A DNA stretch of 8,482 nt. Source: Bacteroidales bacterium. GTDB lineage: Bacteria > Bacteroidota > Bacteroidia > Bacteroidales > GCA-2711565. Below are positions 1 to 5,979 of the stretch, in pieces. The stretch covers positions 1 through 8,482 of the forward strand of contig JAOZUV010000069.1 of assembly GCA_029938505.1 (NCBI GenBank), given 5' to 3'. The stretch's first letter is position 1. Every line of letters begins with the position of its first letter. A model generated the notes under the pieces. The model was not told the origin of the DNA, did no database searches, and saw only the letters and a program-made list of their open reading frames with translations. The position numbers and the translations under genes were made by a program.

Positions 1-43
1 TCGAACTATCAACGCCCCCCGAAACCAATGCTGCAATCTTCAT
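1..43 (-). CDS. mnmA: tRNA-specific 2-thiouridylase MnmA, N-terminal fragment
   Basis: Reading leftward from ATG at 43, the 14 codons inside the window give MKIAALVSGGVDSS, after which the gene leaves the window. SGGVDSS is the PP-loop that binds ATP in the adenylating N-type ATPases. This particular beginning is typical of MnmA, which adenylates and then thiolates U34 of Lys, Glu and Gln tRNAs in the cytoplasm, using sulfur passed from a cysteine desulfurase. An upstream ATG at 51 is closed by a TGA after three codons, so 43 is the start. A -7 promoter box lies 17 bases upstream. Other PP-loop enzymes (argininosuccinate synthase, QueC, ThiI) share the motif, so the name rests on the first few residues only. 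Confidence 0.75.
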   Translation of the reverse strand, partial: MKIAALVSGGVDSS

Positions 44-59
44 TTAATCATTTTTTTCG

Positions 60-89
60 CAAAGGTAACCAATTTGAAAATAATACAAT
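60..89 (-). promoter_or_regulatory. Promoter for the leftward mnmA gene
   Basis: On the minus strand TACCTTTG (67 to 60) matches the Bacteroidota -7 consensus TAnnTTTG. An ATTG (89 to 86) lies 18 bases farther upstream, in the place of the -33 TTTG element. Transcription would start only a short distance before the ATG at 43, giving a leader of about 10-15 bases. Confidence 0.55.
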
Positions 90-146
90 ACCCCTAAAGT
101 CTTTATATTAAAGGAAAAACGATATGTATTTAAATTGAATATAAAT

Positions 147-175
147 TTTTGAGGACACTTTATTTGTCCTCAAAA
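147..175. promoter_or_regulatory. Perfect 11-bp inverted repeat, candidate operator
   Basis: TTTTGAGGACA (147-157) and TGTCCTCAAAA (165-175) are exact reverse complements separated by seven bases. No T-run follows on either strand, so it is a poor candidate for an intrinsic terminator. It ends five bases before the -7 box at 181 and covers the region where the -33 element should lie. This is the arrangement expected for the binding site of a dimeric regulator of the gene starting at 234. Which regulator binds is not known from the sequence. Confidence 0.55.
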
Positions 176-180
176 TGATT

Positions 181-188
181 TAGTTTTG
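181..188 (+). promoter_or_regulatory. -7 promoter box for the gene at 234
   Basis: TAGTTTTG matches TAnnTTTG. No good -33 TTTG is found at the normal spacing; that position falls in the loop of the inverted repeat at 147-175, which fits a promoter that depends on or is blocked by a regulator. The leader would be about 40 bases. Confidence 0.5.
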
Positions 189-233
189 TCAGTCGTTATG
201 CAACCATAAACATATCGAAATAATAAACACAGC

Positions 234-1301
234 ATGAAAAAAACAATTATTAGTTTAGTCGTATTATTGATAATAGGTCAATTGAGTATTGCCCAACATA
301 TCGAAATCCATTTAAAAAAAGACAAAACAGAAAGGGATACAACAGACCGCACCAATAAATTTTACGATAATGAGGATACATATTTACTTCCACATTCAAT
401 GAAAATTGAAGTCGTAGGAGAGATTTCTAACCCGGGAGTATTCAATTTATCTAAGCTGCCATTGCATTCAGTTATTGTAAAAGAAGCACTGCCTACAAAG
501 GATGAAACTAAATTTATCGGCTCTTATCGTTACGACGGCTACTCGCTTTATGACATCTTAAATGAATATGTTTTGGCTAAGAAAAATGCCAAGGAATTTC
601 GCCCAGTCATTGATTTATATATAGAAATTGAAAATGACAAAGGCGAAAAAGTTTGCGTCAGTTGGGGCGAATTATATTATCCTGTTCATTTACACGAAAT
701 CATCATTGCCACAAAAGTAATGCATATTGTTCCAAGCAAAACTAAGGAATACTGGCCATTACCAACAGAGTCAAAATTAGTGATTGCTTCTGATTTGCTG
801 ACTTGTCGCAATATTTCAAATCCTACAAAAATCACTGTCAAATCATTGAATAAAAACTTTGTTGTAAACAAAGGGATGAATCCCATGTGGAGTGATGAGT
901 TAAAACTTTCGTTGAATGGTAAAGCCATTGAAACCTACACGCAACTTCCAGAAGAATTACCCAATCTTACGTATCCAAGTATTTTTTATGGAAGGGGAAA
1001 AGGCATACATGGTGTAACTCCATTTGTAGGTTCAGAACTAAAGGCTTTCATCAATAAATATATTGATATCAACGAGAAAAATTTACGTAATGGAATGGTC
1101 ACTATTTGCGGTTTGGATGGTTATCGTGCAGCCTATACCATCAGCGAAATCATGAATCGTAATGATCAATCAGAAGTATTAATCATTGATAAAGACAATT
1201 ACGAGGAAGCTGGTAGATTTTCTATTTATCCTGCTTGCGATTTCTTTTCGGATCGTGCTATAAAAGCTGTTTCAGAAATCCACATCGATTTAAATAGATA
1301 A
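234..1301 (+). CDS. Secreted protein with two tandem SUOX-like (oxidoreductase molybdopterin-binding-fold) modules
   Basis: The 355-residue product starts with a signal peptide (MKK, hydrophobic core to about residue 18, likely cleavage after LSIA at 20), so it is exported; no lipobox cysteine is seen. Residues 57-73 (VEVxG-like strand, then NPGVF-LSKL) and 97-112 (G-Y-DGYSLYDILNEY) resemble the oxidoreductase molybdopterin-binding (SUOX) fold. A second, diverged copy of the pattern appears at 223-350: LKLSLNGKAIETYTQL, then a short linker, HGVTPFVGSELKAFINKY, a strand pair around 286-302 and a final strand at 345-352. The cysteine that ligates molybdenum in true sulfite-oxidase-family enzymes is not evident at the usual place; cysteines at 141, 191, 292 and 335 are scattered. 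A binding or structural role is therefore as likely as catalysis. It stands alone, divergent from mnmA and convergent with tdh. The fold assignment is by motif resemblance only; the function is unknown. Confidence 0.7.
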   Translation: MKKTIISLVVLLIIGQLSIAQHIEIHLKKDKTERDTTDRTNKFYDNEDTYLLPHSMKIEVVGEISNPGVFNLSKLPLHSVIVKEALPTKDETKFIGSYRYDGYSLYDILNEYVLAKKNAKEFRPVIDLYIEIENDKGEKVCVSWGELYYPVHLHEIIIATKVMHIVPSKTKEYWPLPTESKLVIASDLLTCRNISNPTKITVKSLNKNFVVNKGMNPMWSDELKLSLNGKAIETYTQLPEELPNLTYPSIFYGRGKGIHGVTPFVGSELKAFINKYIDINEKNLRNGMVTICGLDGYRAAYTISEIMNRNDQSEVLIIDKDNYEEAGRFSIYPACDFFSDRAIKAVSEIHIDLNR

Positions 1302-1323
1302 GACCATTAATCAATACACACAT

Positions 1324-1364
1324 AAAAAAGGACGACATCCTTCAAGAGAATGTCGTCCTTTTTT
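1324..1364. terminator. Bidirectional intrinsic terminator between convergent genes
   Basis: GGACGACAT (1330-1338) pairs perfectly with ATGTCGTCC (1350-1358) across an 11-base loop. A run of six A precedes it and a T-run (1359-1365) follows, so it ends transcription in both directions: the gene ending at 1301 and the leftward tdh ending at 1382. It lies in the 80-base gap between the two stops. Confidence 0.9.
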
Positions 1365-1381
1365 TATCTCAATTTTCAGGA

Positions 1382-2344
1382 TTAAATCAATCCTTTTTCG
1401 TGTTTTTCGCCAATAGCTTTCAACATATCTTGAGTCATCGCATCCAAATCAAAACTTGGTTTCCATCCCCATTCTTCGCGAGCAGCACTATCGTCTACCG
1501 AATTTGGCCATGAATCAGCAATTGCCTGACGGAAATCGGGTTCGTAGGTAATTTCAAATTCTGGAATATATTTTTTAATTGAGGCTGCTAATTCGCCAAC
1601 TGTAAAACTCATAGCCCCAACATTAAAATCAGAATGGTGTTTAAGTTTTGAAAAATCCGCTTGCATAAGATCTATAGTAGCTTTTAAACAATCAGGCATA
1701 TACATCATTGGTAATTGCGTATCCTCTTTTACAAAACAAGTATATTTTTTATGTTTGATGGCTTCATAATAAATTGCCACTGCATAATCCGTTGTTCCTC
1801 CACCAGGAAGGGTTTCGTTACTGATAATACCAGGGTATCTTAATCCACGAACATCCATTCCATATCTTCTAACATAATAATCAGCCAATAATTCACCGGC
1901 TACTTTTGTTACACCATACATAGTGGTAGGGCGAAGAATGGTTTCCTGTGGCGTATTATCAACTGGAGTTTCGGGACCAAATACGGCTATCGAACTTGGA
2001 ATCAAAACTTGCTCCATTTTTAATTCGCGAGCTACTTCTAGTACATTAATCAAACCATTCATATTCACATCCCAAGCTAACATTGGATTTTGCTCTCCTG
2101 TTGCTGATAAAATAGCAGCCATATTGATGATTACATTAATGCCATACTTTTTACAAACCTCAGTCAATTTTTCACGATCAGTTGTATCAAAAAATTCAAA
2201 AGGTCCGGAATTCATTAGTTTTTCGGAAGGAGCCGTTTTCCGTCCATTAGCAACAACGTTATCGTTTCCATAAATTCTTCGTAATTCGAGGGTAAATTCG
2301 GAGCCAATTTGTCCAACAGACCCTATAACTAAAATCTTTTTCAT
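1382..2344 (-). CDS. tdh: L-threonine 3-dehydrogenase, NAD-dependent epimerase/SDR type
   Basis: This cytoplasmic enzyme oxidises L-threonine to 2-amino-3-ketobutyrate with NAD+. The 320-residue protein begins with a Rossmann strand and the GxxGxxG dinucleotide motif (GSVGQIG, 8-14). The acidic end of the next strands (DTTD, 53-56), the NMAAILS segment (74-80), PSS at 116-118 and the catalytic YxxxK (Y143, K147) mark an extended short-chain dehydrogenase. The sequence is close to the UDP-galactose-epimerase-like TDHs known from Flavobacterium frigidimaris, Cupriavidus and trypanosomes, not the zinc-dependent medium-chain Tdh of E. coli. Length is as expected for the family. The decisive context is the divergent kbl gene 196 bases away, which encodes the next enzyme. 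Without that neighbour a generic NAD-dependent epimerase would be the cautious name. Confidence 0.92.
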   Translation of the reverse strand: MKKILVIGSVGQIGSEFTLELRRIYGNDNVVANGRKTAPSEKLMNSGPFEFFDTTDREKLTEVCKKYGINVIINMAAILSATGEQNPMLAWDVNMNGLINVLEVARELKMEQVLIPSSIAVFGPETPVDNTPQETILRPTTMYGVTKVAGELLADYYVRRYGMDVRGLRYPGIISNETLPGGGTTDYAVAIYYEAIKHKKYTCFVKEDTQLPMMYMPDCLKATIDLMQADFSKLKHHSDFNVGAMSFTVGELAASIKKYIPEFEITYEPDFRQAIADSWPNSVDDSAAREEWGWKPSFDLDAMTQDMLKAIGEKHEKGLI

Positions 2345-2389
2345 ATTCAGCGTTTTTATTTTGTGTTATATAATTAACAAATAGCGTGG

Positions 2390-2397
2390 CAAAAGTA
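2390..2397 (-). promoter_or_regulatory. Candidate -7 promoter box for tdh
   Basis: Read on the minus strand, 2397 to 2390 is TACTTTTG, a TAnnTTTG match about 45 bases before the tdh ATG. A second match, TAAATTTG, lies at 2407 to 2400, and a third farther up at 2459 to 2452. None has a clear -33 TTTG, so which one is used cannot be decided. The AT-rich composition makes chance matches likely. Confidence 0.35.
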
Positions 2398-2482
2398 ATC
2401 AAATTTATAAAATCACTTAATTCTTTTTGTGTTTTTCAATCATATTTTGCTCAAATTTATCTATTTAAAAAACAAAATGCAT

Positions 2483-2490
2483 TATATTTG
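2483..2490 (+). promoter_or_regulatory. -7 promoter box for kbl
   Basis: TATATTTG is an exact TAnnTTTG match, giving a leader of about 45 bases before the kbl ATG at 2541. A -33 element at normal spacing is not obvious. The 196-base divergent region (2345-2540) otherwise contains only AT-rich sequence; a short open frame through it (from 2386) runs into kbl out of phase and has no coding character. Confidence 0.5.
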
Positions 2491-2540
2491 CGCCACATAT
2501 TGAAAAACAAATTTATTGTTATAAATAAAATATCATTGAA

Positions 2541-3731
2541 ATGTACGGTAAAATTAAAGAACATCTACAAAAAGAAATAGCCGATATTAAAGAAGCCGGC
2601 TTATACAAAAATGAACGTATTATTACAACCCCACAGAGAGCAGATATCAAAGTCAGCACAGGTGAGGATGTATTAAACTTTTGTGCAAATAATTATCTTG
2701 GTTTATCTAACCATCCGCGTTTAGTTAAAGCTGCTAAAGATGGTATGGATTCACACGGTTACGGAATGTCTTCCGTACGTTTTATTTGTGGAACACAAGA
2801 TTTACACAAAACTTTAGAAGCTAAAATTGCTGAATTTTTTGGCACAGAAGATACTATTCTTTATGCTGCTTGTTTCGATGCTAACGGTGGTGTTTTTGAA
2901 CCTTTATTAAATGATCAAGATGCAATCATTTCAGATTCTTTAAACCATGCATCAATAATTGACGGAGTTCGCCTTTGTAAAGCACAACGTTACCGTTATG
3001 CCAATGCAGATATGGCTGATTTAGAAGCAAAATTAATTGAAGCTCAAGCACAACGTTTCAGAATTATAGTTACAGACGGAGTCTTTTCAATGGACGGAAA
3101 TGTTGCTCCTATGGACAAAATTAATGAACTGGCTAAAAAATACGATGCTATGATTATGATCGACGAATGTCATTCAGCAGGTGTTGTAGGTAAAACTGGT
3201 CGTGGAGTAACTGAACTTTTCAATATTCGTGGCGAAGTTGATATCATTACCGGAACTTTAGGAAAAGCCTTTGGTGGCGCCATTGGTGGATTTACTACAG
3301 GGAAAAAAGAAATTATTGAAATTTTACGTCAACGTTCTCGTCCGTATTTATTCTCAAACTCAATTCCACCTTCAGTTGCTAATGCAGGTATCGAAATGTT
3401 TGATATGATGGCCGAAACTTCAGAATTGCAAGATAAACTACATTCAAATACTGATTATTTTGTTGCAAAAATGAAAGAAGCAGGATTTGATATTAAACCA
3501 ACAAAATCTGCTATTTGTGCAGTAATGTTATACGATGCTAAATTATCTCAAGAGATGGCTTCTGAACTTCTAAAAGAAGGAATCTACGTCATTGGATTCT
3601 ATTACCCTGTTGTTCCTAAAGAGCAAGCACGTATCCGTGTTCAACTATCAGCCGGACACGAACGCGAACATCTTGACAAATGTATCACCGCCTTTACCAA
3701 AGTGGGCAAAAAATTAGGTGTTTTGAAATAA
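2541..3731 (+). CDS. kbl: 2-amino-3-ketobutyrate CoA ligase (glycine C-acetyltransferase)
   Basis: This PLP enzyme cleaves 2-amino-3-ketobutyrate with CoA to glycine and acetyl-CoA, completing threonine breakdown begun by the divergently encoded TDH. The 396 residues match the usual length of Kbl (about 398). Visible alpha-oxoamine synthase hallmarks are FCANNYLGLSNHP (48-59), GYGMSSVRFICGTQ (73-86), the ring-stacking histidine in DSLNHASIIDG (H136), the PLP-nitrogen aspartate in IDECHSAG (D208, with H211), and the Schiff-base lysine in GTLGKAFGG (K242). Relatives such as KAS-type BioF or HemA/ALAS share the fold, but the N-terminal pattern and the tdh neighbour favour Kbl. Start at 2541 is supported by the normal N-terminus and by the promoter box about 50 bases upstream. 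A hairpin terminator follows the stop. Confidence 0.95.
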   Translation: MYGKIKEHLQKEIADIKEAGLYKNERIITTPQRADIKVSTGEDVLNFCANNYLGLSNHPRLVKAAKDGMDSHGYGMSSVRFICGTQDLHKTLEAKIAEFFGTEDTILYAACFDANGGVFEPLLNDQDAIISDSLNHASIIDGVRLCKAQRYRYANADMADLEAKLIEAQAQRFRIIVTDGVFSMDGNVAPMDKINELAKKYDAMIMIDECHSAGVVGKTGRGVTELFNIRGEVDIITGTLGKAFGGAIGGFTTGKKEIIEILRQRSRPYLFSNSIPPSVANAGIEMFDMMAETSELQDKLHSNTDYFVAKMKEAGFDIKPTKSAICAVMLYDAKLSQEMASELLKEGIYVIGFYYPVVPKEQARIRVQLSAGHEREHLDKCITAFTKVGKKLGVLK

Positions 3732-3753
3732 TCAAAATCCAAACTTATATTCT

Positions 3754-3783
3754 AAGCCCACGGTTTAAAATCGTGGGCTTTTT
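3754..3783 (+). terminator. Intrinsic terminator after kbl
   Basis: AAGCCCACG (3754-3762) pairs perfectly with CGTGGGCTT (3772-3780), with a nine-base AT-rich loop and a T-run from 3779 to 3783. It begins 23 bases after the kbl stop and separates kbl from cysS. Confidence 0.9.
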
Positions 3784-3789
3784 AATTTT

Positions 3790-3819
3790 ATTGCCATTAA
3801 TGAAATCTTAGTAAATTTG
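3790..3819 (+). promoter_or_regulatory. Promoter for cysS
   Basis: TAAATTTG (3812-3819) matches the -7 consensus, and ATTG (3790-3793) sits 18 bases upstream in place of the -33 TTTG. The same ATTG-N18-TAnnTTTG layout is seen before mnmA. Transcription should begin about 3823-3826, which bears on the cysS start choice. Confidence 0.6.
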
Positions 3820-3842
3820 CTTTAATGAAAAATCTAATTCCA

Positions 3843-5315
3843 ATGGAAAACAATCTTATCATATACAATACACTGAGTCGAAAAAAAGAAGCATTCGTTC
3901 CTTTGAAAGCCCCATTTGTGGGGATGTATGTATGTGGTCCAACTGTTTATGGTGATGCCCATTTAGGTCATGCCCGACCAGCCATTACATTTGATTTGAT
4001 CTATCGTTACCTCAAACATGTCGGTTTTAAAGTTCGTTATGTACGAAATATTACCGATGTTGGACACTTGGAAGCTGATGCCGATGAAGGCGAAGATAAG
4101 ATTGCAAAAAAAGCTCGACTCGAACAATTAGAACCAATGGAAGTAGTTCAATATTATGTAAACCGCTATCGCGAGAATATGAAACAATTGAATGTTTTGC
4201 CTCCAAGCATTGAACCCCATGCTTCTGGTCATATCATTGAACAAATTGAAATGATTAAAAATATTCAGGAAAAAGGCTTTGCTTACGAAACCAATGGCTC
4301 TTTATATTTTAATGTAGAAAAATACAATCAATCCCATAATTACGGGATTTTATCTGGTCGGAAAATTGAAGATATGATGGCCAATACTCGCGAATTGGAA
4401 GGGCAAGATGAAAAGAAAAATCCAATGGATTTCGCCCTTTGGAAGAAAGCACAACCCGAACACATTATGCGCTGGCCTTCGCCTTGGAGTGATGGTTTCC
4501 CTGGATGGCATATGGAATGCTCAGCCATGGGCTGCAAATATTTAGGAGAAGAATTTGACATTCACGGTGGTGGAATGGATCTCATGTTTCCTCATCATGA
4601 AGCCGAAATTGCCCAATCGCAAATTGCCAATGGAAAGCCATCAGTAAAGTACTGGATGCACAATAATATGGTTACCCTCAACGGACAAAAAATGGGTAAA
4701 TCATTGGGTAATGCCATTGATTTACAAGCAGCATTTACGGGTAATCACAAATTAATGGAGCAAGCCTACAGTCCTATGACTATTCGCTTTTTCATCTTAC
4801 AAGCCCATTATCGCTCAACTTTAGATTTCTCTAATAAAGCTTTACAAGCTGCCGAAAAAGGATTAGAAAGATTACTAAAGGCAATAGAAACTTTGAATAG
4901 TCTGAAGGCTGGTGAAACTTCTGATTTCAACATTCAGGAACTAAAAGATAAATGTTATGCAGTCATGAATGATGATTTCAACAGCCCGATTACAATTGCA
5001 AATTTGTTTGATGGCGTGCGGTGGATCAATTCTATAAACGATGGGAAGGCTAGTTTGAAAGCCGAAGACATTGATCTTTTGAAAACGCTTTATAATGAGT
5101 TTGTTTTTGAAATTTTAGGATTAAAATCAGAAGCAGTTGCTGGTAGAAATGACGACTTAGTGGAGGGTGTTATGAATACTATTTTAGAACTCCGTAAAGA
5201 TGCTAAGCTTAATAAAGACTGGACTGCTGCTGATAAAATCAGAGATGAATTAGCAAAACTTAATATCGTGATTAAAGATACCAAAGACGGTGCTTCTTGG
5301 GAAATAAAAGAATAA
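3843..5315 (+). CDS. cysS: Cysteinyl-tRNA synthetase
   Basis: This class I aminoacyl-tRNA synthetase charges tRNA-Cys in the cytoplasm. From ATG 3843 it is 490 residues, the usual size. Seen in order are the zinc-ligand Cys in YVCGPTVYG (C31), the HIGH signature as HLGH (40-43), the second zinc ligand in [10 protein letters not shown] (C226), the remaining ligands in [11 protein letters not shown] (H251, E255), the KMSKS loop as KMGKS (283-287), then the helical anticodon-binding region with a normal C-terminus. An in-frame ATG at 3825 would add six residues (MKNLIP), but the promoter box ends at 3819, so that codon would be at the very 5' end of the mRNA. The start at 3843 leaves a leader of about 20 bases and agrees with the usual family beginning ([16 protein letters not shown]). 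It is monocistronic, with a terminator before the next unit. Confidence 0.97.
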   Translation: MENNLIIYNTLSRKKEAFVPLKAPFVGMYVCGPTVYGDAHLGHARPAITFDLIYRYLKHVGFKVRYVRNITDVGHLEADADEGEDKIAKKARLEQLEPMEVVQYYVNRYRENMKQLNVLPPSIEPHASGHIIEQIEMIKNIQEKGFAYETNGSLYFNVEKYNQSHNYGILSGRKIEDMMANTRELEGQDEKKNPMDFALWKKAQPEHIMRWPSPWSDGFPGWHMECSAMGCKYLGEEFDIHGGGMDLMFPHHEAEIAQSQIANGKPSVKYWMHNNMVTLNGQKMGKSLGNAIDLQAAFTGNHKLMEQAYSPMTIRFFILQAHYRSTLDFSNKALQAAEKGLERLLKAIETLNSLKAGETSDFNIQELKDKCYAVMNDDFNSPITIANLFDGVRWINSINDGKASLKAEDIDLLKTLYNEFVFEILGLKSEAVAGRNDDLVEGVMNTILELRKDAKLNKDWTAADKIRDELAKLNIVIKDTKDGASWEIKE

Positions 5316-5322
5316 GCTAAAT

Positions 5323-5370
5323 GGTCATTGAGTGTAGTCGAAATGACGCTTCAACTACGCTCAACATCCT
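5323..5370. repeat. Palindromic intergenic repeat
   Basis: Directly after the cysS stop, TTGAGTGTAGTCGAA (5328-5342) faces TTCAACTACGCTCAA (5350-5364). The arms pair over 15 positions with one G-U wobble and one mismatch. A second, competing hairpin is possible between GTCATT (5324-5329) and AATGAC (5342-5347). The TTGAGYGTAGTYGAA core resembles a short interspersed repeat familiar from Flavobacteria and related Bacteroidota, where many intergenic copies occur. No coding content. Only one copy lies in this window, so multi-copy status is recalled, not shown. Confidence 0.6.
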
Positions 5371-5372
5371 AT

Positions 5373-5415
5373 AAAAAAGAGGGGTCTCACTTGAAAGTGA
5401 GACCCCTCTTTTTTT
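5373..5415 (+). terminator. Strong intrinsic terminator after cysS
   Basis: A near-perfect 19-bp stem, A6 then GAGGGGTCTCACT (to 5391), pairs with AGTGAGACCCCTC plus a T7 run (5396-5415) around a four-base loop. The flanking A and T runs make it potentially bidirectional, though all nearby genes run rightward. It insulates the zinc operon from cysS read-through. Confidence 0.92.
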
Positions 5416-5476
5416 AATCGAATTATATAACAATTAAATATTTATTTCAAAATCATATGTAGTAGGAATAATTTTA

Positions 5477-5484
5477 TACATTTG
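5477..5484 (+). promoter_or_regulatory. -7 promoter box for the zinc-type operon
   Basis: TACATTTG is an exact TAnnTTTG match, placing the transcript start near 5488-5491, about 20 bases before the first gene. The -33 region is weak. The last four bases are shared with the dyad at 5481-5499. Confidence 0.55.
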
Positions 5485-5499
5485 CCAACATATTGCAAA
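5481..5499. promoter_or_regulatory. Candidate Zur/Fur-type operator
   Basis: The 19-bp dyad TTTGCCA-N5-TATTGCAAA has complementary outer arms TTTGC and GCAAA, plus one further matched inner pair (6 of 9 pairs). Its size fits Fur-family operators, and it overlaps the -7 box and the expected transcription start, so bound protein would block initiation. The genes behind it (His-rich protein, porin, ZnuA, permease) make a zinc repressor the natural candidate. The regulator's identity is inferred, not seen. Confidence 0.5.
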
Positions 5500-5509
5500 A
5501 ACTGGTATT

Positions 5510-5878
5510 TTGATTTTTTTCAGACAACATATTAAATATTTATTCTTACTGATATTTCCGGCTGTTTGTATTTTATTTTACAATACGGCAATAAATATTC
5601 ACTCCCATCAATTAAATGGGAATATTATTACGCATGCCCATCCTTTCACAAAAAACACAGAATCATCGTCCCCCTTTAAAAAACATAAGCACTCCAGCAC
5701 TGAGTTATTTTTACTTAACAAAGTTTTCTTTCTTTTTGCAACTATCATTAGTGGCATAATTGCCTTTAAAATACTTTTATCTTTTAAAGTAAAAGCCCAA
5801 TTAATACTGCCTATATCATTTACTCAGGAAACATTCCGATCAACTGATAGATCAAGAGCCCCTCCTTTCAAATTCTAG
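5510..5878 (+). CDS. Small membrane protein with a histidine-rich (three HxH) loop
   Basis: The 122-residue product has a first hydrophobic helix at about 9-28, a polar segment of about 35 residues, a second helix at about 67-91 and a basic tail ending in TDRSRAPPF. Between the helices are HSH (31-33), HAH (42-44) and HKH (59-61), so six of the seven histidines lie in the presumed periplasmic loop. This suggests binding of Zn(II) or a similar ion. It resembles small uncharacterised Bacteroidota proteins with a ...HSHP/HAHPF... loop and RAPP tail that I recall near metal-transport genes. The start is TTG at 5510; there is no in-frame ATG or GTG before the conserved-looking region, and the promoter lies about 20 bases upstream. 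It is first in an operon with the porin and ZnuA genes, after which it is likely zinc-repressed. No enzymatic motif is visible. The function (metal sensor, chaperone or uptake accessory) is unknown. Confidence 0.75.
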   Translation: MIFFRQHIKYLFLLIFPAVCILFYNTAINIHSHQLNGNIITHAHPFTKNTESSSPFKKHKHSSTELFLLNKVFFLFATIISGIIAFKILLSFKVKAQLILPISFTQETFRSTDRSRAPPFKF

Positions 5879-5979
5879 TTCTCAACATTATTATCATTTA
5901 CTTATTGCATTTAAGGTATGATTTTTCATGCTTATCAAAACTAATTAGAATTAGAATATTTATCACAGAAACAAATCAA

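Noticed and set aside
147..175. Inverted repeat read as a terminator for a neighbouring gene
   Set aside because: Neither strand has a T-run after the stem, and both flanking genes point away from it.
1923..2273. A 116-codon frame opposite tdh
   Set aside because: It lies wholly inside tdh on the other strand, and tdh has clear family motifs throughout.
2386..2580. A 64-codon rightward open frame in the tdh-kbl intergenic region
   Set aside because: It overlaps the kbl start in another phase, spans the promoters, has Lys/Ile/Phe-rich composition expected from AT-rich noncoding DNA and resembles no family.
4340..4561. A leftward frame inside cysS
   Set aside because: Antisense shadow of the catalytic region of cysS; no start signals or family resemblance.
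5941..5954. Short palindrome CTAATTAGAATTAG between the His-rich gene and the porin
   Set aside because: Six-base AT-rich arms are expected by chance in such DNA; there is no promoter box or T-run to support an operator or terminator.
5905..5979. N-terminal extension of the porin from a TTG codon
   Set aside because: The added 25 residues are basic and would bury the clear signal peptide that begins at ATG 5980.
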